Source: Thecamonas trahens ATCC 50062
Taxonomy: Eukaryota > Apusozoa > Apusomonadida > Apusomonadidae
DNA length: 64,000 bases
Assembly: GCF_000142905.1 (NCBI RefSeq)
Contig: NW_013657617.1
Span: 127,789-191,788, forward strand
Direction of reading: 5' to 3'
Part shown: in pieces, positions 27,601 through 36,164 of the stretch
Position numbering within the stretch: position 1 is the first letter of the stretch
Layout: every line of letters starts with the position of its first letter
Made by a program: the position numbers and the translations under genes
Notes under the pieces: model-generated
Seen by the model: only the letters and a program-made list of their open reading frames with translations
Told to the model about the DNA's origin: nothing
Database searches by the model: none

Positions 27601-28612
27601 TGAGCAGACGGGCCTCGGGCCCAGCGTCGCGAAGAAGAAGCGAGACAAAGAGCAGGCCGGTGACATCGTGGAAAAAGTCCTCCATCCGCGCCTCGATGTG
27701 AACCTCGCCCGAGTAGAGCATACCTGCGACGGTGGCGAGCTCACCCTGCTCGAGAGCAGTGAACCAGAGCGAGCTGGGCGTGGCGTAGCCGCGCTCCATC
27801 CGCCACACCCGCTCGACGTCGAGGACCGATTGGCCCGAGCCGTTGGTGAGCGTGACGTCGGCAAACGAGGCACGCAGCAGGTCGAGGACCGGGCTGTTGC
27901 CGACCTTGGCGGCGATGTGTGCGGCGGTCTCTCCCGCGGCGTCGCCGGTCCGCTCGTCGACCACTGCGCCCGCGGCAATGAGTGCCTTGCACGCATCAAC
28001 CGATCCGGCCTCGGCAGCGGCAAAGTGAAGGGCGGTCTTGCCGAGCTCGTTGACGGCATGGACATCCGCACCACGCTCGAGCAAGGCGGCAACAACAGCG
28101 CTGCGACCCTTCTGAGCAGCAAAGTGAAGCGGAAAGGATCCATACAGCCGAGGATTGGTTGCACACACATTGACCAGATCCGGCCTCGAGAGCAAGATCT
28201 TCTTGACAGCCAGCTCATCGCCCTCGATACACTTTGCAATGAGCGCAGCCGCAGTCGCCACCGTCTCGACCGTCTTGCCGCTCATCCTGGACACAATGTT
28301 GTTGCCTTGGCCGGCAGCCGAGGGCGATGGATCTGACGCCAGGTATAAGTCCCGTGACTTTGGCTCATGATCACCATTACCATCATCATCACCAGCATCA
28401 TCAGCTTGCTGCCGAGTATGGCTTGATTCTCTATGAGATGGTGACGACGATGTCGATGCAGGAGATGACCTTGTCCGAGCGGCTGCCGACCTACGTCTTG
28501 GCGGCGGAGACGACGACGGCAGAGGAGGTCCTGACAACGGAACAGGCGGTGGTCGACCATGTGATGATGATGAAGAAGATGTACTGGATGATGACGGTCG
28601 TCGCCGTGGCAT
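24674..28612 (-). CDS. Ankyrin / polytopic membrane / coiled-coil protein
   Basis: 1312 aa from the ATG at 28612 (eight codons upstream a GTG also opens the frame). After a Ser/Pro/Arg-rich leader, ankyrin repeats occupy ~105-460 (GSFPLHFAAQKGRSAVVAALLERGADVHAVNELGKT is typical, written here only as a pattern of PLHFAA, GADV and TALHFAA motifs). About ten hydrophobic helices follow at ~505-1010. A cytosolic C-terminal coiled coil (~1120-1305; QVLQEQLSVAQQERDRAR) ends with ELEALVASGFELVIDDGSG. Ankyrin followed by a TM bundle recalls TRPA/TRPN or other protist Ank-TM proteins, but I see no clear TRP pore or TRP box, so channel function is open. The long coiled coil suggests oligomerisation. Confidence 0.85.
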   Translation of the reverse strand: MPRRRPSSSSTSSSSSSHGRPPPVPLSGPPLPSSSPPPRRRSAAARTRSSPASTSSSPSHRESSHTRQQADDAGDDDGNGDHEPKSRDLYLASDPSPSAAGQGNNIVSRMSGKTVETVATAAALIAKCIEGDELAVKKILLSRPDLVNVCATNPRLYGSFPLHFAAQKGRSAVVAALLERGADVHAVNELGKTALHFAAAEAGSVDACKALIAAGAVVDERTGDAAGETAAHIAAKVGNSPVLDLLRASFADVTLTNGSGQSVLDVERVWRMERGYATPSSLWFTALEQGELATVAGMLYSGEVHIEARMEDFFHDVTGLLFVSLLLRDAGPEARLLIAEGANVNATDERGRTPIMYATQLGNVAVVEALLATGAVAINAQDDAGATALHLGFYYFLVPSIARALLAAGADPHIMSQGAARTTPLELAFDRAVANVGSDGSYDELWTHGVELRAAFVPYQAETPSYERALLLGSHSGDASVAAAVGARAARAAVFCITLLGMALSLPALLLGAVFSPRGLTAPLSTSLEELFLTQASQIMAPVFGLLVAGGLLYGVTVMPALAEGTSAGSALLATYLVLGLFAVLGLIFGGALCVQIARDTTLRMVERPSQSLRFNAMNVFTLSLIALQFVQLWGLTYVDGVVFPATASVESTLRSVSLGSVLVSSSSDARTAFEAAFLAAFSAILLWTLASANLALGLVADYSLHLTALFPSLGSGSVVDYYLLDVIIPLLSSGGFLPFVLALLRALKCTKVALPPAPGPFATSEHVFVLDAAPSVTCYAGDHTWYTAASLVGLLYYIPSALLLGVIFLRSYAATTDGPSSPQASGIAAFFSGGLDVKYAPVFSLIELPARALVGAVRIFYTGPPGVYLAVVGAVYAALLVATLIIKPFRDANDRDADSGPVSIRGVAARVLPASRGSLTSTSFGGMLNRALAGLYAIVLFKTAVNAWASRVSTAANPQWAPLVVEYVVLVIGVSVFVGIEVWRRVKARRTAAEAAAEAEAEAAAGTSTRATRAYIDIYGHSPIVRAGGGAETPFVRMRAPALADETDDDFAARAGGALMSSSFDEDAALTRRLELVRLPSQGGRLEDAEFMAMQQVLQEQLSVAQQERDRARAKLERARVEVARLREAAAASEATAAELTAEVALYRDDGLRKQLASTRQTLVQVGQDYEELRVELERAYAEVDTLQAQVDALSTIADLGKERGRDDGVLYHDDEVAAALEDAKMRIGALETLLEASLAERDELGRTGDELEEQLVQVKLRLAQNEFEKQGAMTEARQAKRRVRQLEARVAELEALVASGFELVIDDGSG

Positions 28613-29486
28613 GTCGTTCCCTCCCCGCTTCCCCACCTCCCCTTTGCAGCGGGGGAGAGCAGTGACCGTTGGTTACCGTCATCATGATCACGATCGTGAT
28701 CGCGATCGCGATCGCGATCAAGTTGATGACTGGGGGTGGTTGCCACTGCTGCCTGGCCACCAACAGCGGCAGGGAGGGTATGACAGACTCCCATGATGGA
28801 TGTGTGTATGTAGACGTGTGTGTGTGTGTGTGTATGTGTGTGTGGATCTGCTGTGATAGGCTCCGATGGCTGTATCTTGACCGATCTTTCATGGGGAGTG
28901 AAGGGACGCAGCTGGATGTGATGTGGCGGCTCGGCAGCTGATGCTAACCAGCAAGCCGGATCCGTCGATGAGTACTGGCTTGTGTGTGTGTGTGTGTGTG
29001 TGTATGTGTGTGTGTGTGTGGTGGATCTACCCCCCATGATCATCCCCCTCATCAAGATGCTCACTCGGGAGAGTTCTGCCAGCAGATCAGCAGCAGCCTG
29101 TGCCGACCAGCGAGCTCGCGTACTCCAACACGATGGCCACTGATATGCATGATGCGTGTGGTGGATCTACCCCCCATGATCATCCCCCTCATCAAGATGC
29201 TCACTCGGGAGAGTTCTGCCAGCAGATCAGCAGCAGCCTGTGCCGACCAGCGAGCTCGCGTACTCCAACACGATGGCCACTGATATGCATGATGTGTGTG
29301 GTGGATCTACCCCCCCATGATCATCCCCCTCATCAAGATGCTCACTCAAGAGAGTTCCGCCAGCAGATCAGCAGCAGTCGGTGTGTCTCGCCCTTGGCTC
29401 CTCCCCCCCCCCCCCCCTTGGCTTGGCTCGGCTGCTGGCTCGCCGTCTATCCCCGTCATCGCCCACCACCGCACTCGCTGGCCACC
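28613..29486. other. Intergenic region rich in simple and tandem repeats
   Basis: 874 bases between divergent genes. From left to right it has a GATCGC/CGATCG palindromic run (about 28684-28722), two TG/TATG microsatellites (28818-28852, 28981-29020) and a 140-bp tandem repeat. A C-run lies at about 29401-29418 just before the eIF2B-beta start. No coding frame is convincing; short frames through the tandem repeats translate the repeats. Confidence 0.7.
29021..29375. repeat. 140-bp tandem repeat, about 2.5 copies
   Basis: Copies start at 29021, 29161 and 29301, each with GTGGATCTACCCCCC, an exact 140-base period. Copies 1 and 2 are nearly identical across the whole unit. Copy 3 is cut short near 29375 and has a few differences (an extra C, CTCAAGAG for CTCGGGAG, TCCGCC for TCTGCC). 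The repeat directly precedes the eIF2B-beta gene. Confidence 0.95.
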
Positions 29487-31199
29487 ATGTCTGCGACCTT
29501 TGCAACGTCACTAGAGAAGGTCATTGAGGGTGTAGTGTCCCAGCTGAAGCGACGGTATGTTCCATCTATATCCCACGTTTGTGGTGCTGCGCTGTTGTCT
29601 TCTGTGTCATATGTGCTTTGAGTATGGGTGGCGGGGTGGGGGGGGGGAGAGGGGAGAGGGGAGAGGGCGGAGATTAGAGTCTGCGTCGTCGAAGGCTCCG
29701 AGGGGTGTGGACTCATGGTGGGTATGGGTATGGTCATGGGTGTGGGTATGGTCATGGGTGTGGGTATGGTCATGGACGTGGATATGGGCACGGCCGTGGG
29801 TATGGGCACGGCGTGGGCGACCTGGTCGATGTGGACGGTTCTGTGCTGGACGACGACGACTTCCTTCGCGGCGGCGACTCTATCCTGGTCGACACCGTGG
29901 ATGGCTCACCCCTGGACGTCATTGTGGACGGCTCGGCTCACCCTTGGAGGACGGCTCGGCTCACCCTTGGACGTTATCGTGGATGGCTCACCTCTGGACG
30001 ACATCTCGCTCCGGGACACGATGGCACGGACAACACTCTCGCTGCTGCGGTCTGTGGTCTCGGCCGAGGGCGGGAAGCGGTCGGCGCAGGAGCTGCTTGA
30101 ATGCGTGCGGTACATCGGCCAGCGGCTGGAGGAGTCACAGCCGGTCGAGATGGCGGCCGGGTGCACCGTCCGCCGAGTCATGCACATCATCCGGACAGAG
30201 TACGCCAAGGCTGTGGTTGTGCGCGACGAGGAGCTTGCACGCGAGGCCGAGGCTGCGGCGGCGCGCGCGTCGGCGGTTGCGGACCAGAGCGAGGAGGACC
30301 AGAGCGAGGGCGATGAGGACGGGAGTGACCGCGCCGACTCGGATGGCCGGCTCTCGCTGGTGACCTCGGGCCGCATGGTGGCGGCACCGGTCTCACCGCG
30401 CTCGGGCGGCGCCATGACGCCGCGGTTGGAGGCCAACGGCGGTGCACTGCATCACATGCTGGAAGGCGCCGGCGCGGCCGAGGACGCCACGCCGCGGCTT
30501 GACCGGACCGACGTCTCCATCAAGTCGGCCGTCCTCGGCATCATCACCGAGCTCATCGACGACCTCGCGAACCTGCACGACCAGATTGCCGAGTCGGCGC
30601 CCGAGTTCATCTCGTCGGGCGAGACCATCATGACGCTGGGCAACTCGCGGACAGTCCGCGAGTTCCTCATCATGGCCTCGGAGAAGCGGCAGATTGAGGT
30701 CATTGTGGCCGAGTCTGCGCCCACACTCGCCGGCCACCAGCTTGCCGCCGAGCTCGCTGCCGCCGGCGTCTCCACCACCGTCATCACTGACTCGGCTGTC
30801 TTTGCCATGATGGCCACCGTGTCCAAGGTCATTGTGCCGGCCCACGCCGTCATGGCCAACGGCGGCATCATCGGGCTGACCGGATGCAACTCTCTCGCGC
30901 TCGCCGCCAAGCGCTACTCGGTCCCGTTTGTGGTCGTCACCGGCTTCCACAAGCTTGTCCCGCACTTTCCGCACGACGTCGACGAGCACAACATGCACCA
31001 CTCGCCCGAGACCGTCCTCCACTTTGAGGAGTCGGACATCGTCGACGCTGTCACTGTGTACAACCCGGTGTTTGATTACGTTCCGCCCGACCATGTCGAC
31101 CTCTTTGTCTCCAACTTTGAGCGCGGCGTCCACAATCCGTCGTACATCTACCGCCTTCTCGCCGAGTTCTACTCGCCCGAGGACCACACCCTCCACTAA
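29487..31199 (+). CDS. EIF2B2: Translation initiation factor eIF2B subunit beta
   Basis: Regulatory subunit of the eIF2B guanine-nucleotide exchange factor. Exon 1 starts at the ATG at 29487 (MSATFATSLEKVIEGVVSQLKR) and ends at 29554 before a GTATGT donor. The main exon carries MARTTLSLLRSVV at ~30018 and then the full conserved body: ETIMTLGNSRTVREFL, VIVAESAP, GVSTTVITDSAVFAMM, VIVPAHAVMANGGIIG and the ending FDYVPPDHVDLFVSN ... SPEDHTL, closely matching known beta subunits. An acidic insert (~30230-30480) is not in typical members. The stretch between is unclear: an acceptor at 29679 gives a Gly/His/Tyr-repeat segment and then LDDDDFLRGGDSILVDTVDGSPLDVIVDGS in frame, but a shift is needed at about 29905-29965 to enter the conserved frame. 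It converges on PEX16 (7 bases apart). Confidence 0.9.
29700..29990 (+). repeat. Minisatellites in the eIF2B-beta 5' region
   Basis: GGGTATGGTCAT-type units (about 29719-29815) translate as Gly-Tyr-Gly-His repeats in one frame. A second set, GGCTCACCCTTGGACG..GTGGACGGCTCG (about 29900-29990), has three or four imperfect copies of unequal length. Unequal copy lengths here coincide with the apparent frame change. Confidence 0.8.
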
Positions 31200-31206
31200 A
31201 CACGGA

Positions 31207-32418
31207 TCACGAGCCGCAGGTGTAGAAAAAGTGCGTCTGCGGCAGCGCAAGCAGGTCGTCGACCGGCCCAGCCCCGAGCTTGCGCAGCACCCACACCAGC
31301 GGCGCAAATGCTCTGCTTGTCACGCTGTTGAAGAATGGCGTCTTGACCGCATACAGCTTCAGCTGCGTTGCCCGCCGCCACAGCTCCGCCCGCTCACCGG
31401 CAGAGAGCTTCAGCACCGACGTCGACGAGAGCCCGATCGATGCCAGCTCGAGAACGAGCGAGAGTGTCCACGGCTTCCACGACGAGTGGCCGGCAGCGAG
31501 GATGGCTCCCACGTACGCAACAGGCGCAACGGCATGGAGGACCTCACCTGCGAGGAGGTGCGGCGTGAGCGGTGTCCGCGGCGCGGGCGCCAGCGGCGTC
31601 GGACGCGGCGACCCGCTCTCGGCGCCGCGCCGCAGCGGCGACGACGCAGACGACCACGCCTGCTTCCGCCGCTTGAGGAGCGCGGCCGGCGAAACTCGGG
31701 CCACATCGCCCACCAGCGCCGAAAACGTGGCCGGCGAGTCGGCCGACGCCGCCGGCGAGTCCTTGAACACCTGCCGGACCCGCACCCGCGCAGAGTCCGC
31801 CGCCTCGGCCTCCTCCACCTTTGCCGCCGCCGACCGCAGCGCCGGATCGCGGATGATACGCGGAATGGCGAGCGGGAGGAGCGCAGCCTGGCTCTTGATC
31901 AGAGCCCAAAACTTGAGCAGAGCCTTGGCCACCTCCACCAGCAGGACAACAAGCCACCTAGCTCTCTGACCAAACTTGCGAGTAGCCAGGACTTCGACCC
32001 AGACCTGAATCGTCCTCACCGCCGAGAGCAACAGTGCGATTGAAGGCAGCGGCAACGGCGCCGGCGCGGCCGACTTGACAAACTCGACCACCGCACCAAT
32101 CATAGCCGCCGAAGATGACGATGACGACGATGACGAAGACGACAATGACGAGAATGACGCCGTCGAGGTTGAGATGCCAGTCGGAAGAGGCAGTGTCGTG
32201 TGGGCGAGCGATGTGATGAGGGCATCGTGGAGAAGAGCCGTCACGTCGAGGACAGTCGTCAGAGATTGGAGGAGGAGCTCCGAGGAGGAGAAGCGACCGG
32301 GGAGACAGAAGACGGCAGAACGGAGGTACGACTCCAGGCCACCAAGAGTTGGTGCAAGCTCAAGCACACGTTGCGTGTAGCCGGGAAAGTACGCATCCAC
32401 AGCTTCGTTCAGCGCCAT
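31207..32418 (-). CDS. PEX16: Peroxisomal membrane biogenesis protein PEX16
   Basis: 403 aa from the ATG at 32418. Pex16 acts as an ER/peroxisome membrane receptor that recruits PEX3 and supports membrane protein insertion (family knowledge). Visible family features: the N-terminal YFPGYTQRVLELAPTLGGLESYLRSAVFCLPGRFSSSELLLQ block, described by its key YLRS...LPGRF..SE pattern; central VRTIQVWVEVLATRKFG; the long spacer; and the C-terminal GEVLHAVAPVAYV, SWKPWTLSLVLELAS and ELWRRATQLKLYAVKTPFFNSVT segments. Length slightly exceeds the usual ~340 because of an Ala/Ser insert near 90-130 and a basic linker near 230-265. PEX19 lies 29 kb away in the same window. Its stop is 7 bases from the eIF2B-beta stop. 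Confidence 0.93.
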   Translation of the reverse strand: MALNEAVDAYFPGYTQRVLELAPTLGGLESYLRSAVFCLPGRFSSSELLLQSLTTVLDVTALLHDALITSLAHTTLPLPTGISTSTASFSSLSSSSSSSSSSSAAMIGAVVEFVKSAAPAPLPLPSIALLLSAVRTIQVWVEVLATRKFGQRARWLVVLLVEVAKALLKFWALIKSQAALLPLAIPRIIRDPALRSAAAKVEEAEAADSARVRVRQVFKDSPAASADSPATFSALVGDVARVSPAALLKRRKQAWSSASSPLRRGAESGSPRPTPLAPAPRTPLTPHLLAGEVLHAVAPVAYVGAILAAGHSSWKPWTLSLVLELASIGLSSTSVLKLSAGERAELWRRATQLKLYAVKTPFFNSVTSRAFAPLVWVLRKLGAGPVDDLLALPQTHFFYTCGS

Positions 32419-32587
32419 GGTGTGCAGTGTGGGCTGGCCGCGAGAGGTGCCACTGCCGAGTGGTCCGGTCGGGTGACGTGGGCGGCTGTGGGCGCCGAGT
32501 TTGTGGGGCGAGGACGATGGGGCGGGCGATCGGATGCGGGAGTGATCAGATTCGGGGGATTGGGGTGAGGAGGACGGTGATCGGATG

Positions 32588-32655
32588 AGGGTTGGGGTTG
32601 GGGTTGGGGTTGGGGTTGGGGTTGGGGGTTGGGGGGTTGGGGGGTTTGGGGGGGT
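32588..32655. repeat. Telomere-like (GGGGTT)n interstitial array
   Basis: Six or more tandem GGGGTT (TTGGGG) units degrade into longer G-runs (GGGGGTT, GGGGGGTT, then GGGGTTTGGGGGGG). The unit equals the Tetrahymena-type telomere repeat, but it lies internally, 170 bases upstream of the PEX16 start, with genes on both sides. A simple G-rich satellite is the more modest reading. Confidence 0.85.
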
Positions 32656-32811
32656 GGCAATGGCTACTCATCCGCAAATCAGAGGTACTGCCAGGTCAGC
32701 AGGTGCGCGCACATGGCTCATACAAGGAATGCGCAACGTTCATTCACATTCAAAATCACTGCGACTTTGGAGCAAGCGTCCAGAGTAGTGCAGTAGAAAC
32801 AGGGCAGCTCA

Positions 32812-33844
32812 CTAGGCCATGGCCACAACAATGGCGGCGATGGCGGCGAGGACGGCCGGAATCATCATCGGAACGGCGGAGGCCGAGCCAGAGACGGTTG
32901 GCGAGTTGGTCGTCACCGGCGAGTTGGAGGGCGGCGGCGGCGAGGCCGGCGGCGGCGGCGGCGGGCACGACGAGGTGGTGGTAAAGTCGACCGGGAAGCG
33001 GACAGCCTCATCGTGGCGCGAGTACTCGGAGTCGACCTCGGGTGGCGTGCCGTCGTTGACAGCAGCCACGATCGAGTTGGAGCCGGCAATCCAGACGTTG
33101 TCCTTGACCTGGCCGGTGTTGAGGACACGATCAAACTCGGCAGTGAGGATGCCGTTCTCATACTTGACCGCAACGTTGGTGTTGTCGTTGTTGGTGTCCA
33201 TCGGCGGCTGGTTCGGCCCGTCCGAGTACCCGTCGACAACCACACCGCCACCGGCCATCATACCCACCTGCGTGTCGATGTCGATCATAGTCGGCTCGCC
33301 ACCCACACCAAAGCCGACCCATCCACCAACCTGCGCCTCCATGGCAATCGAAATGCTCGTGGAAGACGAGTTCAGCTGGCTATCCTCCTCGCCCGCCACG
33401 TGAATACCGCATGGTGAATGAGTGAGTCACAGTTCCGCAGAATTTCGCCGACGGCGCCCCCAAACCGCTCCCGCACCACCCTCCCACCCTCCCACCCTCC
33501 CGCCCTCCTCCACCGCGGGGAGAAGGGGCTTTGCACGTACTTCCAGTACAGCCGGTAGTTGTACGAGCTCGACAGCTGGGTCACAGCCATGCAAGAGTCA
33601 TAGCTCCGTGTCGGCATCCCTGTCCCCCTCCCCACCCGAATCATCTCGCACATCGGTGAGTGTGCCCGCTGACGGCTTTCTCGGCAATAAATATTCAATG
33701 GACGGCGAAGCAGAGGGGCAAGCAGATGCATTGCCACCTGCTGTGCCCGCTCTATGTGCGCGCAATGTGTCGCGCTCACATACCCATAGCCACACCGGCG
33801 AGGAGAGCAAGTGCCACAAGTGCTGTAATGGTCACGTTCCGCAT
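32812..33844 (-). CDS. DOMON-domain, probably GPI-anchored surface protein (three exons)
   Basis: Exon 1 33844-33784 encodes a signal peptide (MRNVTITALVALALLAGVAM) and ends at a GTATGT donor. Exon 2 starts after GGACAG at 33619 and encodes SYDSCMAVTQLSSSYNYRLYW. Its donor is either 33540 (GTACGT) or 33536 (GTGCAA). Exon 3 starts near 33385 (GATAG|CC or GCGAG|GAG) and runs to 32812. The joined product (~235 aa) has the DOMON core: YRLYW, SISIAMEAQVGGWVGFG, a DGYSDG turn and DNVWIAGSN near the end. DOMON domains bind haem or sugars (family knowledge). A Pro-rich stalk and a hydrophobic C-terminal tail (MMIPAVLAAIAAIVVAMA) predict a GPI anchor. Exact exon 2/3 joining is unresolved. Confidence 0.75.
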
Positions 33845-34200
33845 GTTGCTGTGCGCGAGTGAAATGCCAATGGTTGCAGTAGGGGGGGAATGTGTGGCGG
33901 TGAGTGGCTTTGCAGCTGCGAAGACTGACCGCAAACGACAGCCGACCACACCCCCGGATGATCCACGTACCACACACGACATGGCTGCAAGATCGAAGCA
34001 TGGCGCAGTGGCTGGAGCACGGCTGGAGTCGTCGAGCAATGGCTTCGATGACTACTGTCCCTTTCTTCTTACCTGTTCAACGTGTGGGGTCATCGTCATA
34101 GACCATGAGCCAGAAGCAGGCAATGTCGTTTACCGCTATCAAGCCGCGCGATTGACACGCCGCCGGAAGGCGGGAAATACTGCCAACAAAAGGGGGCTGC
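33845..34200. other. Intergenic stretch, no gene seen
   Basis: 356 bases between the DOMON start and the stop of the next surface gene. No convincing coding frame; it should include the DOMON promoter. Codon use and the translated frames here are not genome-like. Confidence 0.5.
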
Positions 34201-34837
34201 TTACGCAAGGGCAAGTGCAAGGCTAATCACAGCGCCAAAGACGGCGATGGCGATCGAAGCGGTGGGGGCAGCCGCCACAGCAGCCGAAGTCGCGGTCCCG
34301 GTCGAGTTGGACGCCGGCGGCGGCGGCGGCGACGTCGGGTTGCCACCTGCCATGATGGGCGAGTACGCCATGTATGACTTGGTCGTGCCGGTCTTGGTGT
34401 GGCACCCGCCGACGATGAAGACCTTCTCATCCGAGGCAGCCCCGGTGCAGTCGGTCGAGTCGTAGGTGTGCTCCATCACGACCGTGGCGTTGGCAAAGTA
34501 CTGAACCGAGGTCGAGGCCGTCTGCTGGACACACGTGTTGTTTGCGTGGATCATGAACAGCTGGGTACCCTGCTTGTTGGCGTTGGCATCGGTGCAGTCG
34601 GTGGTGAGGTACTCGTACCTGTAGACCGTGTGCGCATCAGGCGTCGGAAGCGCCGACGGACAATCGAGTTTGTTCGAGAGGTAGCTGCCCGAGTTGTTCT
34701 CGCAGAACGTCGCGGAGCACGTCGTTGTCAAGTGCCGCACCCATGTGGTGATTTGGTTGGAGCAGCCACCTCCGATAAACTTCTCATACCGGTAAAAGTC
34801 GGCATGGACCATGACCGCAAGGGCTGCGACGACCACT
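34201..34837 (-). CDS. Cys-rich, probably GPI-anchored secreted protein (paralogue A)
   Basis: Family not recognised. The main exon runs from an acceptor (CCACAG|A at 34837) to a stop at 34201, about 211 aa. It opens with a signal-peptide core (VVVAALAVMVHA) before DFYRYEKFIGGGC. At least eight Cys follow (TTTCSATFCENN, YEYLTTDCTDA, NNTCVQQ, STDCTGAA, IVGGCHTK) with N-glycosylation sites (NNS, NNT, NAT), then SYMAYSP, a Pro-rich stalk and a hydrophobic C-terminal tail suited to GPI attachment. The initiator exon lies upstream and is not resolved; the internal Met of AVMVHA is the alternative start. It is one of two tandem paralogues (see 35355-35987), next to a DOMON protein of the same surface design. 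Confidence 0.7.
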
Positions 34838-35354
34838 CTGTGGCGCCAGCGTGGGTGAGTTGCAATTTTTCTGAATTTTGCCGCACCGGGTCGTTTCTTA
34901 CCCCCTCCTCCTCGTGCACCGCTGCTAGGCCGGTGGCATGCGGTCTACGAGAGCACATGTACAGCTATGCTGTGCAACAGCAACGTGGGTCACTACAGTT
35001 GCAGCTAGGTAGTCAGGCAGCGGCAGAAGCTTACAGCGTGGCGAGGACAGACGAGATACGGGACATTGAATCCAAATATTCAAGACGTGTGTTGCGGGCA
35101 GAGCGACACAAACCCACGCAGACGCGCCACTGACGTCGGCAAAGCCCCCTCCCCCAACACGTTCAGTTCCGCAACGCTACTGCAAGCGCCTACAGATGCA
35201 CATTCATTGCGATCTTGTTCCTCAATGTGAAATGATGGTGCACATGATTTACTTGGCGCATCAGCCTCCGGCCCCACTATTGTTGCGCATCCGGAGACGT
35301 GCAGCATGGCACATGTAGCTCGCCACGGACGGAGCTCGCTACGGACGGAGCCCG
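34838..35354. other. Paralogue A 5' flank and spacer
   Basis: 517 bases that hold the unresolved first exon and promoter of the upstream-facing gene A, and the 3' flank of paralogue B. A good donor (GGGG|GTAAGA at about 34908) and a CAACTCACC branch-like motif before the acceptor are visible. No other gene is seen. Confidence 0.5.
34980..35150 (-). promoter_or_regulatory. Upstream element of paralogue A, duplicated at paralogue B
   Basis: On the plus strand, ACAGCGTGGCGAGGACAG, then a CATTGAAT...ATTCAAG inverted AT element, then CAAACCCACGC and ACTGACGTCGGCAAAGCC. The same blocks in the same order occur at 36172-36296 upstream of paralogue B. TGACGTCG resembles a CRE/ATF half-palindrome; the TTGAATATT element is strikingly AT-rich for this genome. 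Confidence 0.6.
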
Positions 35355-35987
35355 CTACACAAGAAGAATCGCGAGTCCAAGGCTAGCAGCAAGAGTGGCA
35401 AAAGCGGTCGATGCAGCGGGGACGGCGACCATCGCGGGCGAGGTCGAGCTGCCTGTCGTGTTCGACGGCGGTGACGGATTGTTGGCCGCCGAGAACGGCG
35501 AGTATGCCATGTACGATGTCGTGCTGCCGTCGTCAGTCACTGTCTGGCAGCCACCAACGATGAAGATTTCCTCCTTGATGGCGTTGCCGGTGCAGTTGAT
35601 GGTGTTGAACGTCTGTTCCATGACGACGGTCTCGTTGGCCGAGAATAGCACCGACTTGGTCGGCGATGTGCGCACACACGAGTTGTTCCTGTAGGTCACG
35701 TACAGCGAGATGCCGTTGGGCTCGATGTTGCCCACAGCGGTGCAGTTGTCGGTTTTGTACTCGTAGCGGTGCACGGCATGTGTCGGCGGCGTTGGCATTG
35801 CGGACGGGCAGCTCTCAATCTCTGAGACGTGGCCATTTTCGTTCTCGCACGGCGACTCGGAACACGACTTGCCGTCAACACCGCTTGTCAAACAGAGAGG
35901 AGATCCTGTCCACAGTTACTGCCAATGAACGTGGTTGTCTGGAACACAGCTGCATTCGTCATGACCGCAAGGGCGGCGACGACAGCT
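35355..35987 (-). CDS. Cys-rich surface protein (paralogue B), reading frame broken
   Basis: Tandem paralogue of the gene at 34201. The exon opens after GTTACAG at 35987 with AVVAALAVMTNAAVFQTTTFIGSNCG, described here by its AVVAALAVM signal core and FIGSNC. It then hits a stop at 35888. The rest is open in another frame from ~35915 to 35355, with SCSESPCENE, YEYKTDNCTA, NNSCVRTSP, INCTGNA, IVGGCQT and SYMAYSP, matching paralogue A block for block, then a short stalk and hydrophobic tail. So a single small indel near 35892-35925 separates two good halves. Either a sequencing error or an early pseudogene; the preserved codon use after the break favours error. The initiator exon is unresolved as in paralogue A. 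Confidence 0.6.
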
Positions 35988-36164
35988 CTGTAACTCGCGC
36001 ATCGTGTGAGTTGTAAAATATCTGTGGCATCCCCGCACCGGGGCGTGTTCCTGCTCCCAGTCGGCTGCACAGTCCTGCAGTGAACGAGAGCGGCCCAAGA
36101 ACGAACTCGGTGGCTACGTTATGCTACTGTAAGGCATGTGTTAGCCTTTGGCTGTGGGGCATGC

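Noticed and set aside
29021-29375. CRISPR array or transposon ends
   Set aside because: Unit is 140 bases with no spacer structure; no inverted repeats, target duplications or transposase frame are nearby.
28981-29621. 173-aa plus-strand frame over the 140-bp repeat
   Set aside because: It translates the tandem repeat and then part of the eIF2B-beta first exon in the wrong frame.
34728-34958. First exon of paralogue A starting at 34958 (MCSRRPHATG)
   Set aside because: Its possible donors at 34908 or ~34888 join in the wrong phase with the acceptor at 34837; left unresolved.
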